This document shows, piece after piece, positions 6,703-13,932 of a DNA stretch of 15,387 bases. The notes beneath the pieces are model-generated. The model had not been told where the DNA came from, ran no database searches, and saw only the letters and a list, made by a program, of their open reading frames with translations. This DNA is from Andreesenia sp964489735 (GTDB lineage: Bacteria; Bacillota; Clostridia; Tissierellales; Gottschalkiaceae). Both the position numbers and the translations under genes were made by a program. The DNA lies in contig CAZBAL010000035.1 of assembly GCA_964489735.1 (NCBI GenBank), forward strand, positions 1-15,387, in the 5' to 3' direction. Position 1 is the first letter of the stretch. The number at the start of each line of letters is the position of its first letter.

Positions 6703-8577
6703 TTATCTCTTAACAACTGCTTTAACTGGACAAACTGTCTCACAGTTTCCACACTTGATACAAGCTTTAGTATCTATAACGTGTCTCTCTTTAACTTTTC
6801 CATCTATACAGTTAACTGGACAGTTTCTAGCACATTTAGTACATCCGATACAACCATCAGTGATGTAGTATTCTAGAAGTGCTGTACAAACTCCAGCTGG
6901 ACATCTCTTCTCGTTAACGTGAGCTTCATACTCATCTCTGAAGTATTTCATTGTTGAAAGAACAGGGTTTGGAGCTGTCTGTCCTAGACCACAAAGTGAA
7001 GAGATTTTGATAGTCTCTGCTAAACTTTCTAGTCTGTCTAAGTCAGCCATTGTACCTTTTCCGTCTGAAATCTTCTCAAGTATTTCAAGCATTCTCTTAG
7101 TACCTTCACGGCAAGGAGTACATTTACCGCAAGACTCTTCAACTGTAAAGTCAAGATAGAATCTAGCGATGTCAACCATACAAGTTTCCTCGTCCATTAC
7201 GATCATACCACCTGATCCCATCATAGATCCCATAGCTGAAAGGTTTTCAAAGTCTATTGGAGTATCTATATACTCAGCTGTAATACATCCACCTGATGGA
7301 CCACCTGTCTGAACAGCTTTAAATTCCTTTCCGCCAGGAATTCCTCCACCGATATCATAAACAACTTCTCCAAGAGTAGTTCCCATTGGAATCTCAACAA
7401 GACCAGTGTTGTTAACTTTTCCTCCAAGAGCGAAAACTTTAGTTCCTGGTGATCCTTCTGTACCGAAAGATTTGAACCATTTAGTTCCTTTTCTCATTAT
7501 TTGAGGAATATTTGCATAAGTCTCAACGTTGTTTATAAGTGTTGGCTTTTGCCATAATCCTTTGTTAGCTGGGAATGGAGGCTTGTTTCTCGGCATACCT
7601 CTTTCACCTTCGATAGATGCGATAAGAGCAGTCTCTTCACCACAAACGAAAGCTCCAGCTCCAAGTCTGATTTCCATATCAAAATTAAATCCAGTTCCAA
7701 AGATATTTCTTCCTAGAAGTCCTCTTTCTTTAGCCTGGTCTATAGCAATCTGAAGTCTCTTAACTGCGATAGGGTACTCAGCTCTGATATAAACATATCC
7801 TTGCTCTGATCCTATTGCAAATCCTGCTAATGCCATAGCCTCTATTACTGAGTGAGGGTCTCCCTCAAGAATTGATCTGTCCATGAATGCTCCCGGGTCT
7901 CCCTCGTCAGCGTTACATAGTACGTATTTTACATCTCCAGTAGCTTTTGCTGTGAATTCCCATTTAAGTCCTGCTGGGAAACCACCGCCCCCTCTACCTC
8001 TTAGTCCTGAGTCTTTTACTATTTCAATAACTTCTTCAGGTTTCATTTCTGTTAATGCCTTGTGAAGAGCTACATAACCGTCGTAAGCTATGTATTCTTC
8101 TATACATTCTGGGTCAATCATACCACAGTTTTTAAGTGCAATTCTCTCCTGCTTAGCATAGAACTGAACTTCATCTATAGCTTTGATAGTATCTCCGTCT
8201 ATAGAACCTTTGTAAAGAAGTTCTTTAACTACTTCATTCTTAGCAAGGTCATTATCCACTATTGTTTCAACATCGTCTAATTCTATATGGCTATAGAATG
8301 ATCCTTCAGGATAAACAACTACAACTGGTCCTGCCTCACAAAGACCAAAGCATCCTGTTCTTACAACGTCTACATCTTTAGACATTCCTTTTTCATCAAG
8401 TAAAGCTCTGAATTTGTCTTCTATCTTGTCTGATTTAGATGATGTACATCCTGTACCACGACAGATCATAACTTGCTTTTTGTATTCACTTAAATCTGAC
8501 TTAGTGTCATTATGTCTAAGTGCTATTTTAGGTAAAGTTTTTTCTTTTATCTCTTGTAGTTCTTTAATAGTTATCAC
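6703..8577 (-). CDS. hylB: HylB/HymB, NuoF-like NAD(H)-binding flavoprotein subunit with ferredoxin domains
   Basis: This 624-residue subunit should bind FMN and NAD(H) and be the site of NAD+ reduction, and of flavin-based bifurcation if the complex bifurcates. Domains in order: a thioredoxin-like [2Fe-2S] domain (Cys39, Cys44, Cys76, Cys80); the NuoF core with GRGGGGFPAG (194-203); a SLBB-like part; the N3-type [4Fe-4S] site Cys483/486/489/529; a CPAGVC pair (559, 564); and two C-terminal ferredoxin [4Fe-4S] sites (Cys576-586 and Cys606-616). The same layout occurs in HydB/HymB of bifurcating hydrogenases. The start is GTG with GGGGG about 9 nt upstream, 47 nt after hylC. It is soluble, with no membrane segments. 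Confidence 0.93.
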   Translation of the reverse strand: MITIKELQEIKEKTLPKIALRHNDTKSDLSEYKKQVMICRGTGCTSSKSDKIEDKFRALLDEKGMSKDVDVVRTGCFGLCEAGPVVVVYPEGSFYSHIELDDVETIVDNDLAKNEVVKELLYKGSIDGDTIKAIDEVQFYAKQERIALKNCGMIDPECIEEYIAYDGYVALHKALTEMKPEEVIEIVKDSGLRGRGGGGFPAGLKWEFTAKATGDVKYVLCNADEGDPGAFMDRSILEGDPHSVIEAMALAGFAIGSEQGYVYIRAEYPIAVKRLQIAIDQAKERGLLGRNIFGTGFNFDMEIRLGAGAFVCGEETALIASIEGERGMPRNKPPFPANKGLWQKPTLINNVETYANIPQIMRKGTKWFKSFGTEGSPGTKVFALGGKVNNTGLVEIPMGTTLGEVVYDIGGGIPGGKEFKAVQTGGPSGGCITAEYIDTPIDFENLSAMGSMMGSGGMIVMDEETCMVDIARFYLDFTVEESCGKCTPCREGTKRMLEILEKISDGKGTMADLDRLESLAETIKISSLCGLGQTAPNPVLSTMKYFRDEYEAHVNEKRCPAGVCTALLEYYITDGCIGCTKCARNCPVNCIDGKVKERHVIDTKACIKCGNCETVCPVKAVVKR

Positions 8578-8624
8578 TAAAGTGCACCCCCGTAAATTTA
8601 AAAATCGTTTATTTATTATTCAGA

Positions 8625-9140
8625 TTATTCTTCTACAACTGGAAGTTCTCCAGATTTATACTTGTCAATAATTCCTTTTACATCTTCTTCCGGCTTAAGT
8701 CTACCATAAACATCTTCGTTTATAGTCATAACCGGTGCTAGACCGCAAGCTCCTATACATCTAGTAGCTGTTAAAGAGAATTTTCCGTCTGGAGTAGTAC
8801 CACCAACAGGCAGATCAAGCTCCTGTGATATTATATCTACAACTTTTTGAGAACCTTTAACATAACATGCAGTTCCAAGACATACACCTATTTCATATTG
8901 TCCTTTCGGTATAAGTGTGAATTGAGAATAGAATGTAACAACACCATAAACTTCAGCTAAAGGAACACCTAGTCCTCTTGATATCTTTTGCTGAACTTCT
9001 ATTGGAAGATATCCAAACATATGCTGTGCTTCATGAAGTACTTCCATTAGAGCACCTTTTTTTGTTTTTCTTTCTTCAATAAAATAGTCGAGTTCTCTAA
9101 GTTTCTCTTTGTTTTCTTCCATATCGAATACGAATTCCAT
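8625..9140 (-). CDS. hylC: HylC/HymA, NuoE-like [2Fe-2S] subunit
   Basis: A 171-residue protein with the NuoE layout: an N-terminal helical part, then a thioredoxin-like domain whose [2Fe-2S] ligands are Cys87, Cys92 (CLGTAC), Cys128 and Cys132 (CIGAC). VYGVVTFYSQF (64-74) is a family hallmark. It partners with the NuoF-like subunit encoded next. The first ATG is chosen because GGGAGG lies 7-8 nt upstream; Met7 is a weaker alternative. It is the first gene of the hyl unit, behind a promoter-bearing 374-bp non-coding region. NuoE-like, HymA and HylC are overlapping names; I use hylC because the order hylC-hylB-hylA-fdhF matches the C. acidurici cluster. Confidence 0.92.
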   Translation of the reverse strand: MEFVFDMEENKEKLRELDYFIEERKTKKGALMEVLHEAQHMFGYLPIEVQQKISRGLGVPLAEVYGVVTFYSQFTLIPKGQYEIGVCLGTACYVKGSQKVVDIISQELDLPVGGTTPDGKFSLTATRCIGACGLAPVMTINEDVYGRLKPEEDVKGIIDKYKSGELPVVEE

Positions 9141-9221
9141 ATTTTAACCTCCCTGTTTTTTTGCCTCTATGTTTTATAATTCAATTATAAGGTTTTTAAA
9201 TCGAATTTTACCCTTGTATTA

Positions 9222-9250
9222 AGTTTAATGTTTATTTAACAAATAGTCAA
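9222..9250 (-). promoter_or_regulatory. Promoter of the hylCBA unit
   Basis: TTGACT (9250-9245) and TAAACT (9227-9222) are separated by exactly 17 nt on the minus strand, a good sigma-A-type promoter. It would start transcription near 9215, giving a leader of about 75 nt before the hylC ATG. A second TATAAT at 9189-9184 has no matching -35 box. Confidence 0.6.
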
Positions 9251-9297
9251 TAAATGATATTTTTTACTCAAATACATACACTGTTTATTGGCTATTT
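9241..9297. repeat. 14-bp inverted repeat overlapping the hyl promoter -35 box
   Basis: AAATAGTCAATAAA (9241-9254, plus strand) is repeated inverted as TTTATTGGCTATTT (9284-9297) with one mismatch and a 29-nt spacer. The promoter-proximal arm contains the TTGACT -35 box. Arm centres are about 43 bp apart, close to four helical turns, which would suit a regulator binding both arms on one face; a hairpin in RNA from upstream is the alternative. Confidence 0.6.
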
Positions 9298-9393
9298 CTA
9301 ACCAATTTACGCCTAATATTGAGAGCTGTTTTCAGTGTTATTAATTTATGTGTTTTTATACAAAATTTCTTTGAAAAAACAGCAAAAGAATAT

Positions 9394-9446
9394 AAAAAAA
9401 GTAGCCTATCTGATAACTGTTATTGCTCGTCATCAAACATGGCTAC
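9394..9446 (-). terminator. Intrinsic terminator after phzF
   Basis: GTAGCC (9446-9441) pairs with GGCTAC (9406-9401), followed at once by seven T residues (9400-9394). The 34-nt loop can form a small inner stem TGAT/ATCA. It lies about 70 nt after the phzF stop and probably ends the mnmE-phzF operon. Confidence 0.7.
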
Positions 9447-9514
9447 TCAATATAAAATAAAGATTGTTAAATTTTTATCTATGATTACATATTCTTCTAT
9501 TTATAAATCTAATG

Positions 9515-10423
9515 CTACAAGCTGAGTATACCTTCATAGAAAATATTACCCATGCCTCCTATTTTTATAGGACAGTCCACATTCGGATCCATTATCTCAC
9601 AGTATACTGTACTAGGTCTCACTTCAAAGCACCCTTTAAAGCATATGAACTTATAATCTGAAATCAGCTTGTTTCTCTTGAGAAAAAATACCATACTGGC
9701 ATTTTCAGTTCCAGAACATGCTTTTTCTACAATTCTATACTCTTTGATTCTGAACTGTCTGCTTTCAACCGTCATATCATCACTTAAATAGAACAGATTT
9801 ATCTTTGGAAATTCACTCAAATTCATATTGAGAGTTCTCATAGCTTCCTTTGCTTTTACGAAATCTATTTCTGTATTGAAAAGATCGGCTTCATCTTTCA
9901 GGGGAATTATCAAGTCCTGAGTTCCCGAATATACGAGTTCAGGAGAAATATCATGTCCTGAAACGCCTATTCTGGAAACATCCAGCCCCAGCATATCAGC
10001 TATAATTTCATAGTCATCTATCTTCTGTAGTAGAGTTGGACTGCTCTTAGTCATCTCAACCCTCTTTACATTCCAATCCTCAATATATATATCTATAGGA
10101 GTCGCTTCAATCTTAGTTTCCGCAAACACCCTTACAACTCCATCTTCAATCTTATCTATATAACCTTTTTCAGCAAGTGTATAGAATGCTGAAATTATAC
10201 TGGAACCACAAAACTTTCTTTCGTTCATTTCATTAAAAAATCTCAGTTTAAACATATCTTCATCCAATTTGTATACAAATACAGTCTTTTCCAGTTTCAG
10301 TACTCTTATAATATCAAGAACATCCTGTTCACTCAATCCCGATGCATCTGGCACTATGGCGACTGACTTTCCTCCGAAAGGAACATCTGTAAACGCATTG
10401 GTCTGATAAATTATTGCTTGCAT
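9515..10423 (-). CDS. Divergent PhzF-family (diaminopimelate epimerase-fold) protein
   Basis: A 302-residue protein with the PhzF N-terminal signature: TNAFTDVPFGGKSVAIV (8-24) and LEKTVFV, in which Glu45 falls exactly where PhzF has its catalytic glutamate. The usual CGH motif is CGS (72-74), so His74 is replaced by Ser. The usual C-terminal EDPxTGS motif appears as EKACSGTENAS (about 233-243), with Lys in place of the catalytic Asp. The fold is therefore clear but the isomerase chemistry of phenazine PhzF may not be retained; the substrate is unknown. The ribosome binding site AAGGGG overlaps the parB stop codon and the genes are 13 nt apart, so it is cotranscribed with parB. No phenazine genes are nearby. 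Confidence 0.82.
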   Translation of the reverse strand: MQAIIYQTNAFTDVPFGGKSVAIVPDASGLSEQDVLDIIRVLKLEKTVFVYKLDEDMFKLRFFNEMNERKFCGSSIISAFYTLAEKGYIDKIEDGVVRVFAETKIEATPIDIYIEDWNVKRVEMTKSSPTLLQKIDDYEIIADMLGLDVSRIGVSGHDISPELVYSGTQDLIIPLKDEADLFNTEIDFVKAKEAMRTLNMNLSEFPKINLFYLSDDMTVESRQFRIKEYRIVEKACSGTENASMVFFLKRNKLISDYKFICFKGCFEVRPSTVYCEIMDPNVDCPIKIGGMGNIFYEGILSL

Positions 10424-10436
10424 ATATACATACCCC

Positions 10437-11255
10437 TTAATCTCTGATAATTTTCAAATGATTTTCCAATATGTCAATTAAAAACTCAAGTTGATCTTCA
10501 CTGCCGAATTCAATCTCAATTCTGCCTTTTTTATTTCTCTTATTGATTGTTACCCTACTGCCCATTGCTCTGGTAAGTCTTTCTTCCACATCTTTAGTAA
10601 ATATATCTTTTTCTGCGGACTTTACTCTATTTTTGCTCTTTTTCTCTTTCTGATTTGAGCTCTCCATTCTGTATCTTGCAGCTTCACTTTCTGCATCCCT
10701 GACACTCAGTTTTTCCGAGTAGATTCTCTCAGCCAGGTCAATCTGGTCTTCAATGTTCTTTACAGAAAGTATTGCACGACCATGTCCCGAAGAAATTTTT
10801 TCAGCAACAATGTAGTCTAAAACTTCTTCAGGTAATGTCAAAAGCCTCATCGAATTAGATATATATGACCTGCTTTTTCCTAAAACTTCCGCTAAATTTT
10901 CCTGAGTTGCGGAAGTTTCGTCCAGAAATCTTTTAAATGCCAAAGCTTCCTCTATCGGATTCAGATTTTCCCTCTGAAGATTTTCGATTATGGAAATTTC
11001 CATCTCTTTTTTAGAGTCTAAATCCATAACTATGGAAGGAACCTTCTTGAAATTGAGGTCCATTGCCGCCCTCCATCGTCTTTCACCGGCAACTATCCTG
11101 TAACCCGAATCCAGCTTTCTGAGGATTATAGGTTGGATTATACCATTCTGTTCGATAGAGGCTTTGAGCTCATCAAGAGACTCATCTTTAAAAGTCTTTC
11201 TAGGCTGATTTTCGTTGGGAAGTATATAATCCACATCTATATATTCTATCTCCAT
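10437..11255 (-). CDS. parB: ParB/Spo0J-type chromosome-partitioning CTPase, N-terminal tail absent
   Basis: ParB clamps load at parS sites near oriC and aid chromosome segregation. I start it at the ATG with AAGGGGA 9 nt upstream (272 residues); an ATG eight codons earlier (11279) has no ribosome binding site. CTP-binding motifs GERRWRAA (57-64) and ENLQRENLNPIEEA (from 91) are intact, followed by the helix-turn-helix LGKSRSYISN, a charged linker (about 193-217) and a C-terminal dimer domain like that of Spo0J. Arg129 in GKSRS and Gly157 in SSGHGR match ParB rather than Noc (Gln and Arg there), so parS binding is predicted even though the position after rsmG is the usual Noc slot. The N-terminal LGxGLxxL-type ParA-activating segment is missing, and no parA is adjacent. 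Confidence 0.92.
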   Translation of the reverse strand: MEIEYIDVDYILPNENQPRKTFKDESLDELKASIEQNGIIQPIILRKLDSGYRIVAGERRWRAAMDLNFKKVPSIVMDLDSKKEMEISIIENLQRENLNPIEEALAFKRFLDETSATQENLAEVLGKSRSYISNSMRLLTLPEEVLDYIVAEKISSGHGRAILSVKNIEDQIDLAERIYSEKLSVRDAESEAARYRMESSNQKEKKSKNRVKSAEKDIFTKDVEERLTRAMGSRVTINKRNKKGRIEIEFGSEDQLEFLIDILENHLKIIRD

Positions 11256-11315
11256 TTTAGAAATCCCCTTTTCTGTCATATACCATTATATAACATTCAA
11301 CAACAAATTTCGATA

Positions 11316-12020
11316 TTATAAAGGTTTTTTTCTAGGATTACCTCCACCTCTGGGATATTGCTTAGGAGTATTCTTTATTTTCTTTATAACTAGGATGTTA
11401 TGATCCAGATCGCTGAAAGGTATGTGTACATCTTTCTTCTTTTCTACTTTTCCACCCAGTTTGTTTATAGCATTCTTAGCTAAATCAACCTCTTCATCCA
11501 CTTCAGGCCCCTTCATGGCTATAAAATATCCTCCTTTTTTTACAAAAGGCAGACAGTATTCTGAAAGTGTATTTAGAGAAGCTACAGCTCTTGATACTAC
11601 AATATCGAAAGATTCTCTATAGCCTTCTTTTCTTCCAAACTCCTCAGCACGTCCATGAAGAGTCTCAATATTTTCAAGATTCAATTCATCTATTACAACA
11701 TCCAAAAATTTTAGTCTTTTATTTAAGCTGTCAAAGAGCAGCATATCAAGCTCAGGATTCAGAATTTTCATAGGAACTCCTGGGAATCCTCCTCCTGTTC
11801 CTATATCAATAACTCTCTTTTTCCCTTCAAAAACTCCAGCCTTCAAAATTGCTGCACTGTCCAAAAAATGCTTTATATCTATCTCATCATCTTCTGTAAT
11901 TGCAGTTATATTCATCTTCTGATTCCATTCTTTAAGGAGCTCTTTAAACTGACCAAATTTCTCTATCATATCATCATCATATTCGATGCCTAGCTCTTTC
12001 AGCCCATCTTCCAATATCAT
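11316..12020 (-). CDS. rsmG: RsmG (GidB), 16S rRNA (guanine-N7) methyltransferase
   Basis: RsmG methylates N7 of G527 in 16S rRNA using S-adenosylmethionine; loss in other bacteria gives low-level streptomycin resistance. The 234-residue protein has the SAM-binding loop IDIGTGGGFPGVP (71-83), SRAVA (143-147), and the basic C-terminus YPRGGGNPRKKPL typical of the family. The start codon overlaps the mnmG stop (ATGA), implying coupled translation. It is followed by parB after 60 nt using the start I prefer there. Confidence 0.97.
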   Translation of the reverse strand: MILEDGLKELGIEYDDDMIEKFGQFKELLKEWNQKMNITAITEDDEIDIKHFLDSAAILKAGVFEGKKRVIDIGTGGGFPGVPMKILNPELDMLLFDSLNKRLKFLDVVIDELNLENIETLHGRAEEFGRKEGYRESFDIVVSRAVASLNTLSEYCLPFVKKGGYFIAMKGPEVDEEVDLAKNAINKLGGKVEKKKDVHIPFSDLDHNILVIKKIKNTPKQYPRGGGNPRKKPL

Positions 12021-13918
12021 TTTTCTTCTCTCCTCATTCTGTTCTGTTGCTCAAGATAGATCAATAGCACATTTATATCTGCCGGCGATACACCTGAAAT
12101 CCTTGAAGCCTGACCAACTGACTCAGGCTTTATATCATTCAGCTTCTGTCTAGCCTCTAGTCTTAAACCTTTTATTGTCTCATAGTCTATCTCTTCGCTC
12201 AGCTTTTTGCTTTCAAGCTTTTTAAACTGCTCAATCTGAACATTCTGCTTTTTGATATATCCTTCGTATTTTATCTGAATATCTATCTGCATTCTGATTT
12301 CTTTTGGCAGTTCTTCTCTTTCAGAATCAAAAACTATAGATTTATCATAGTCCATTTCAGGCCTTTTGATTAAATCATAAAGTGATATAGGAGTTTTAAG
12401 CTCAGTCAATCCAAGTTCTACAACCTTTGCATTTGTCTCCTTGTTCGGATTCAGTTTTATATTCTTTATTCTCTCTATTTCATTTTCAAAAAGCTCTTTT
12501 TTCTTAGTGAACCTTTCATATCTCTCTTCTGTGACAAGACCAAAACTATATCCTTTTTCTGTAAGTCTTAAATCTGCATTGTCCTGTCTCAAAGTCAGTC
12601 TGTATTCAGATCTGGAAGTCATCATTCTGTAAGGTTCTTCTGTTCCCTTAGTCACTAGATCATCTATCAGAACCCCGATATATGCCTCTGATCTGTCCAA
12701 AATCATAGGTTCTTTTCCATTTAGCTTCATAACAGAATTAACTCCTGCAACAAGTCCCTGCGATGCCGCCTCTTCATATCCCGATGTTCCATTAATCTGA
12801 CCCGCAAAAAACAGTCCCTCTATCTCTTTTGATTCAAGAGATCTCTTAAGCTGAGTAGGATCAATGCAGTCATACTCTATAGCATAAGCACCTCTCATTA
12901 TCTTCGCATCTTCAAGCCCTTTAACAGTTTTGAACATCTCAAGAACTATATCCTCAGAAAATGTTGTAGAAAGACCCTGAATATACATTTCATTAGTAAA
13001 TCTTCCTTCTGGCTCTATGAATACCTGATGTCTATTTTTATCTGTAAATCTCATTACCTTATCTTCTATCGTAGGACAGTATCTAGGTCCTACACTTTCC
13101 ATCTGACCCGAATACATAGGAGATCTGTGTATATTTTCCCTGATTATATCATGAGTTTCCTTCGAAGTATACGTCAGATAGCATGGAACCTGCTCTATAT
13201 CAACCTCATCTGTCATAAATGAAAAAGGTATTATCTCAGCATCTCCATCCTGAACCTCCATTTGTGAAAAATCTACCGATCTGCTGTTGACTCTTGCAGG
13301 TGTCCCTGTTTTAAATCTCTTTAGGACAAATCCGTTCTCCTTTAAACTCTCTGAAAGCATATTAGCCGGAAAGAATCCATTCGGACCACCTTCATAATTA
13401 AGCTCACCTATATATATTCTTCCTTTTAAATAGGTTCCCGTACATATGATAACCGACTTAGCATCATATACTTCACCTGTTCTCGTTTTAATGCCTTTAA
13501 TTGTTTTATTTTCAATTATCAGTTCCGTTGCTTCGCCTTGTTTTAAATCCAGATTTTCTCTATTTTCAACCTTGTACTTCATATGTTTCTGGTATTCAAA
13601 TTTATCTGACTGCACCCTAAGTGAGTGAACCGCAGGTCCTTTAGACGTATTCAGCATTCTTGACTGAATCATCGTCTCATCGGTATTTATTCCCATTTCT
13701 CCACCTAATGCATCTATCTCTTTAACAAGATGCCCCTTACCAGTTCCTCCAATAGATGGATTACATGCAAGAAGCGCTATCGCATCAAGACTCATAGTCA
13801 GCATCAATGTCTTTTTTCCGAGCTTTGCCGATGCAATAGCCGCCTCACAGCCCGCATGGCCTGCGCCGACAACTATAACATCATATTCACCTGCAAAATA
13901 CTCTACAGCTTTATTCAT
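12017..13918 (-). CDS. mnmG: MnmG (GidA), tRNA uridine-5-carboxymethylaminomethyl modification enzyme
   Basis: With MnmE it installs the (carboxymethyl)aminomethyl group on wobble U34 of several tRNAs, using FAD, NADH, methylene-THF and glycine or ammonium. The 633-residue length is normal. Visible motifs are the FAD dinucleotide fold VVGAGHAGCEAA (16-27), ACNPSIGGTGKGHL, CPTIEDKVMRF and GTSGYEEAASQGLVAG, with the conserved helical C-terminus (QASRISGVSPADI). GAGGTGAGG precedes the ATG. It lies 14 nt after mnmE and overlaps rsmG by 4 nt. Confidence 0.98.
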   Translation of the reverse strand: MNKAVEYFAGEYDVIVVGAGHAGCEAAIASAKLGKKTLMLTMSLDAIALLACNPSIGGTGKGHLVKEIDALGGEMGINTDETMIQSRMLNTSKGPAVHSLRVQSDKFEYQKHMKYKVENRENLDLKQGEATELIIENKTIKGIKTRTGEVYDAKSVIICTGTYLKGRIYIGELNYEGGPNGFFPANMLSESLKENGFVLKRFKTGTPARVNSRSVDFSQMEVQDGDAEIIPFSFMTDEVDIEQVPCYLTYTSKETHDIIRENIHRSPMYSGQMESVGPRYCPTIEDKVMRFTDKNRHQVFIEPEGRFTNEMYIQGLSTTFSEDIVLEMFKTVKGLEDAKIMRGAYAIEYDCIDPTQLKRSLESKEIEGLFFAGQINGTSGYEEAASQGLVAGVNSVMKLNGKEPMILDRSEAYIGVLIDDLVTKGTEEPYRMMTSRSEYRLTLRQDNADLRLTEKGYSFGLVTEERYERFTKKKELFENEIERIKNIKLNPNKETNAKVVELGLTELKTPISLYDLIKRPEMDYDKSIVFDSEREELPKEIRMQIDIQIKYEGYIKKQNVQIEQFKKLESKKLSEEIDYETIKGLRLEARQKLNDIKPESVGQASRISGVSPADINVLLIYLEQQNRMRREEK

Positions 13919-13932
13919 AGTACCTCACCTCT

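Larger units (their letters stand above)
9141..9514. other. 374-bp non-coding region between phzF and hylC
   Basis: No credible gene is present: plus-strand reading frames here have no ribosome binding site and low-complexity translations. On the minus strand, in order, it holds the large-loop terminator (9446-9394); an inverted repeat GCTGTTTTTTCA/TGAAAACAGC (9383-9372 with 9334-9325, two unpaired T); a 14-bp inverted repeat (9297-9284 with 9254-9241); a promoter (9250-9222); and a perfect 7-bp hairpin TTATAAT/ATTATAA with a 3-nt loop (9190-9174) in the hylC leader. Confidence 0.8.

Noticed and set aside
6703..9140. [FeFe]-hydrogenase subunits (HymAB with HydA)
   Set aside because: The NuoE/NuoF-like genes would fit a bifurcating hydrogenase, but no H-cluster protein follows; the next genes are HylA and the Sec formate dehydrogenase.
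9228..9245. Rex (NADH-sensing) operator near TTTGTTAAATAAACATT in the hyl promoter
   Set aside because: The clostridial Rex site TTGTTAA-N4-TTAACAA needs 8 nt between TGTT and AACA; here only 5 nt separate them and the second half does not match.
9394..9446. Structured ncRNA or hammerhead-like ribozyme (TTTGATGACGAGC in the loop)
   Set aside because: The CUGAUGA and GAAA cores are not present; a terminator with a large loop and T7 explains it.
10437..11255. Noc (nucleoid occlusion) identity for the gene after rsmG
   Set aside because: The reading helix has Arg and Gly where Noc has Gln and Arg, the Spo0J-like C-terminal domain is present, and there is no N-terminal membrane-binding helix.
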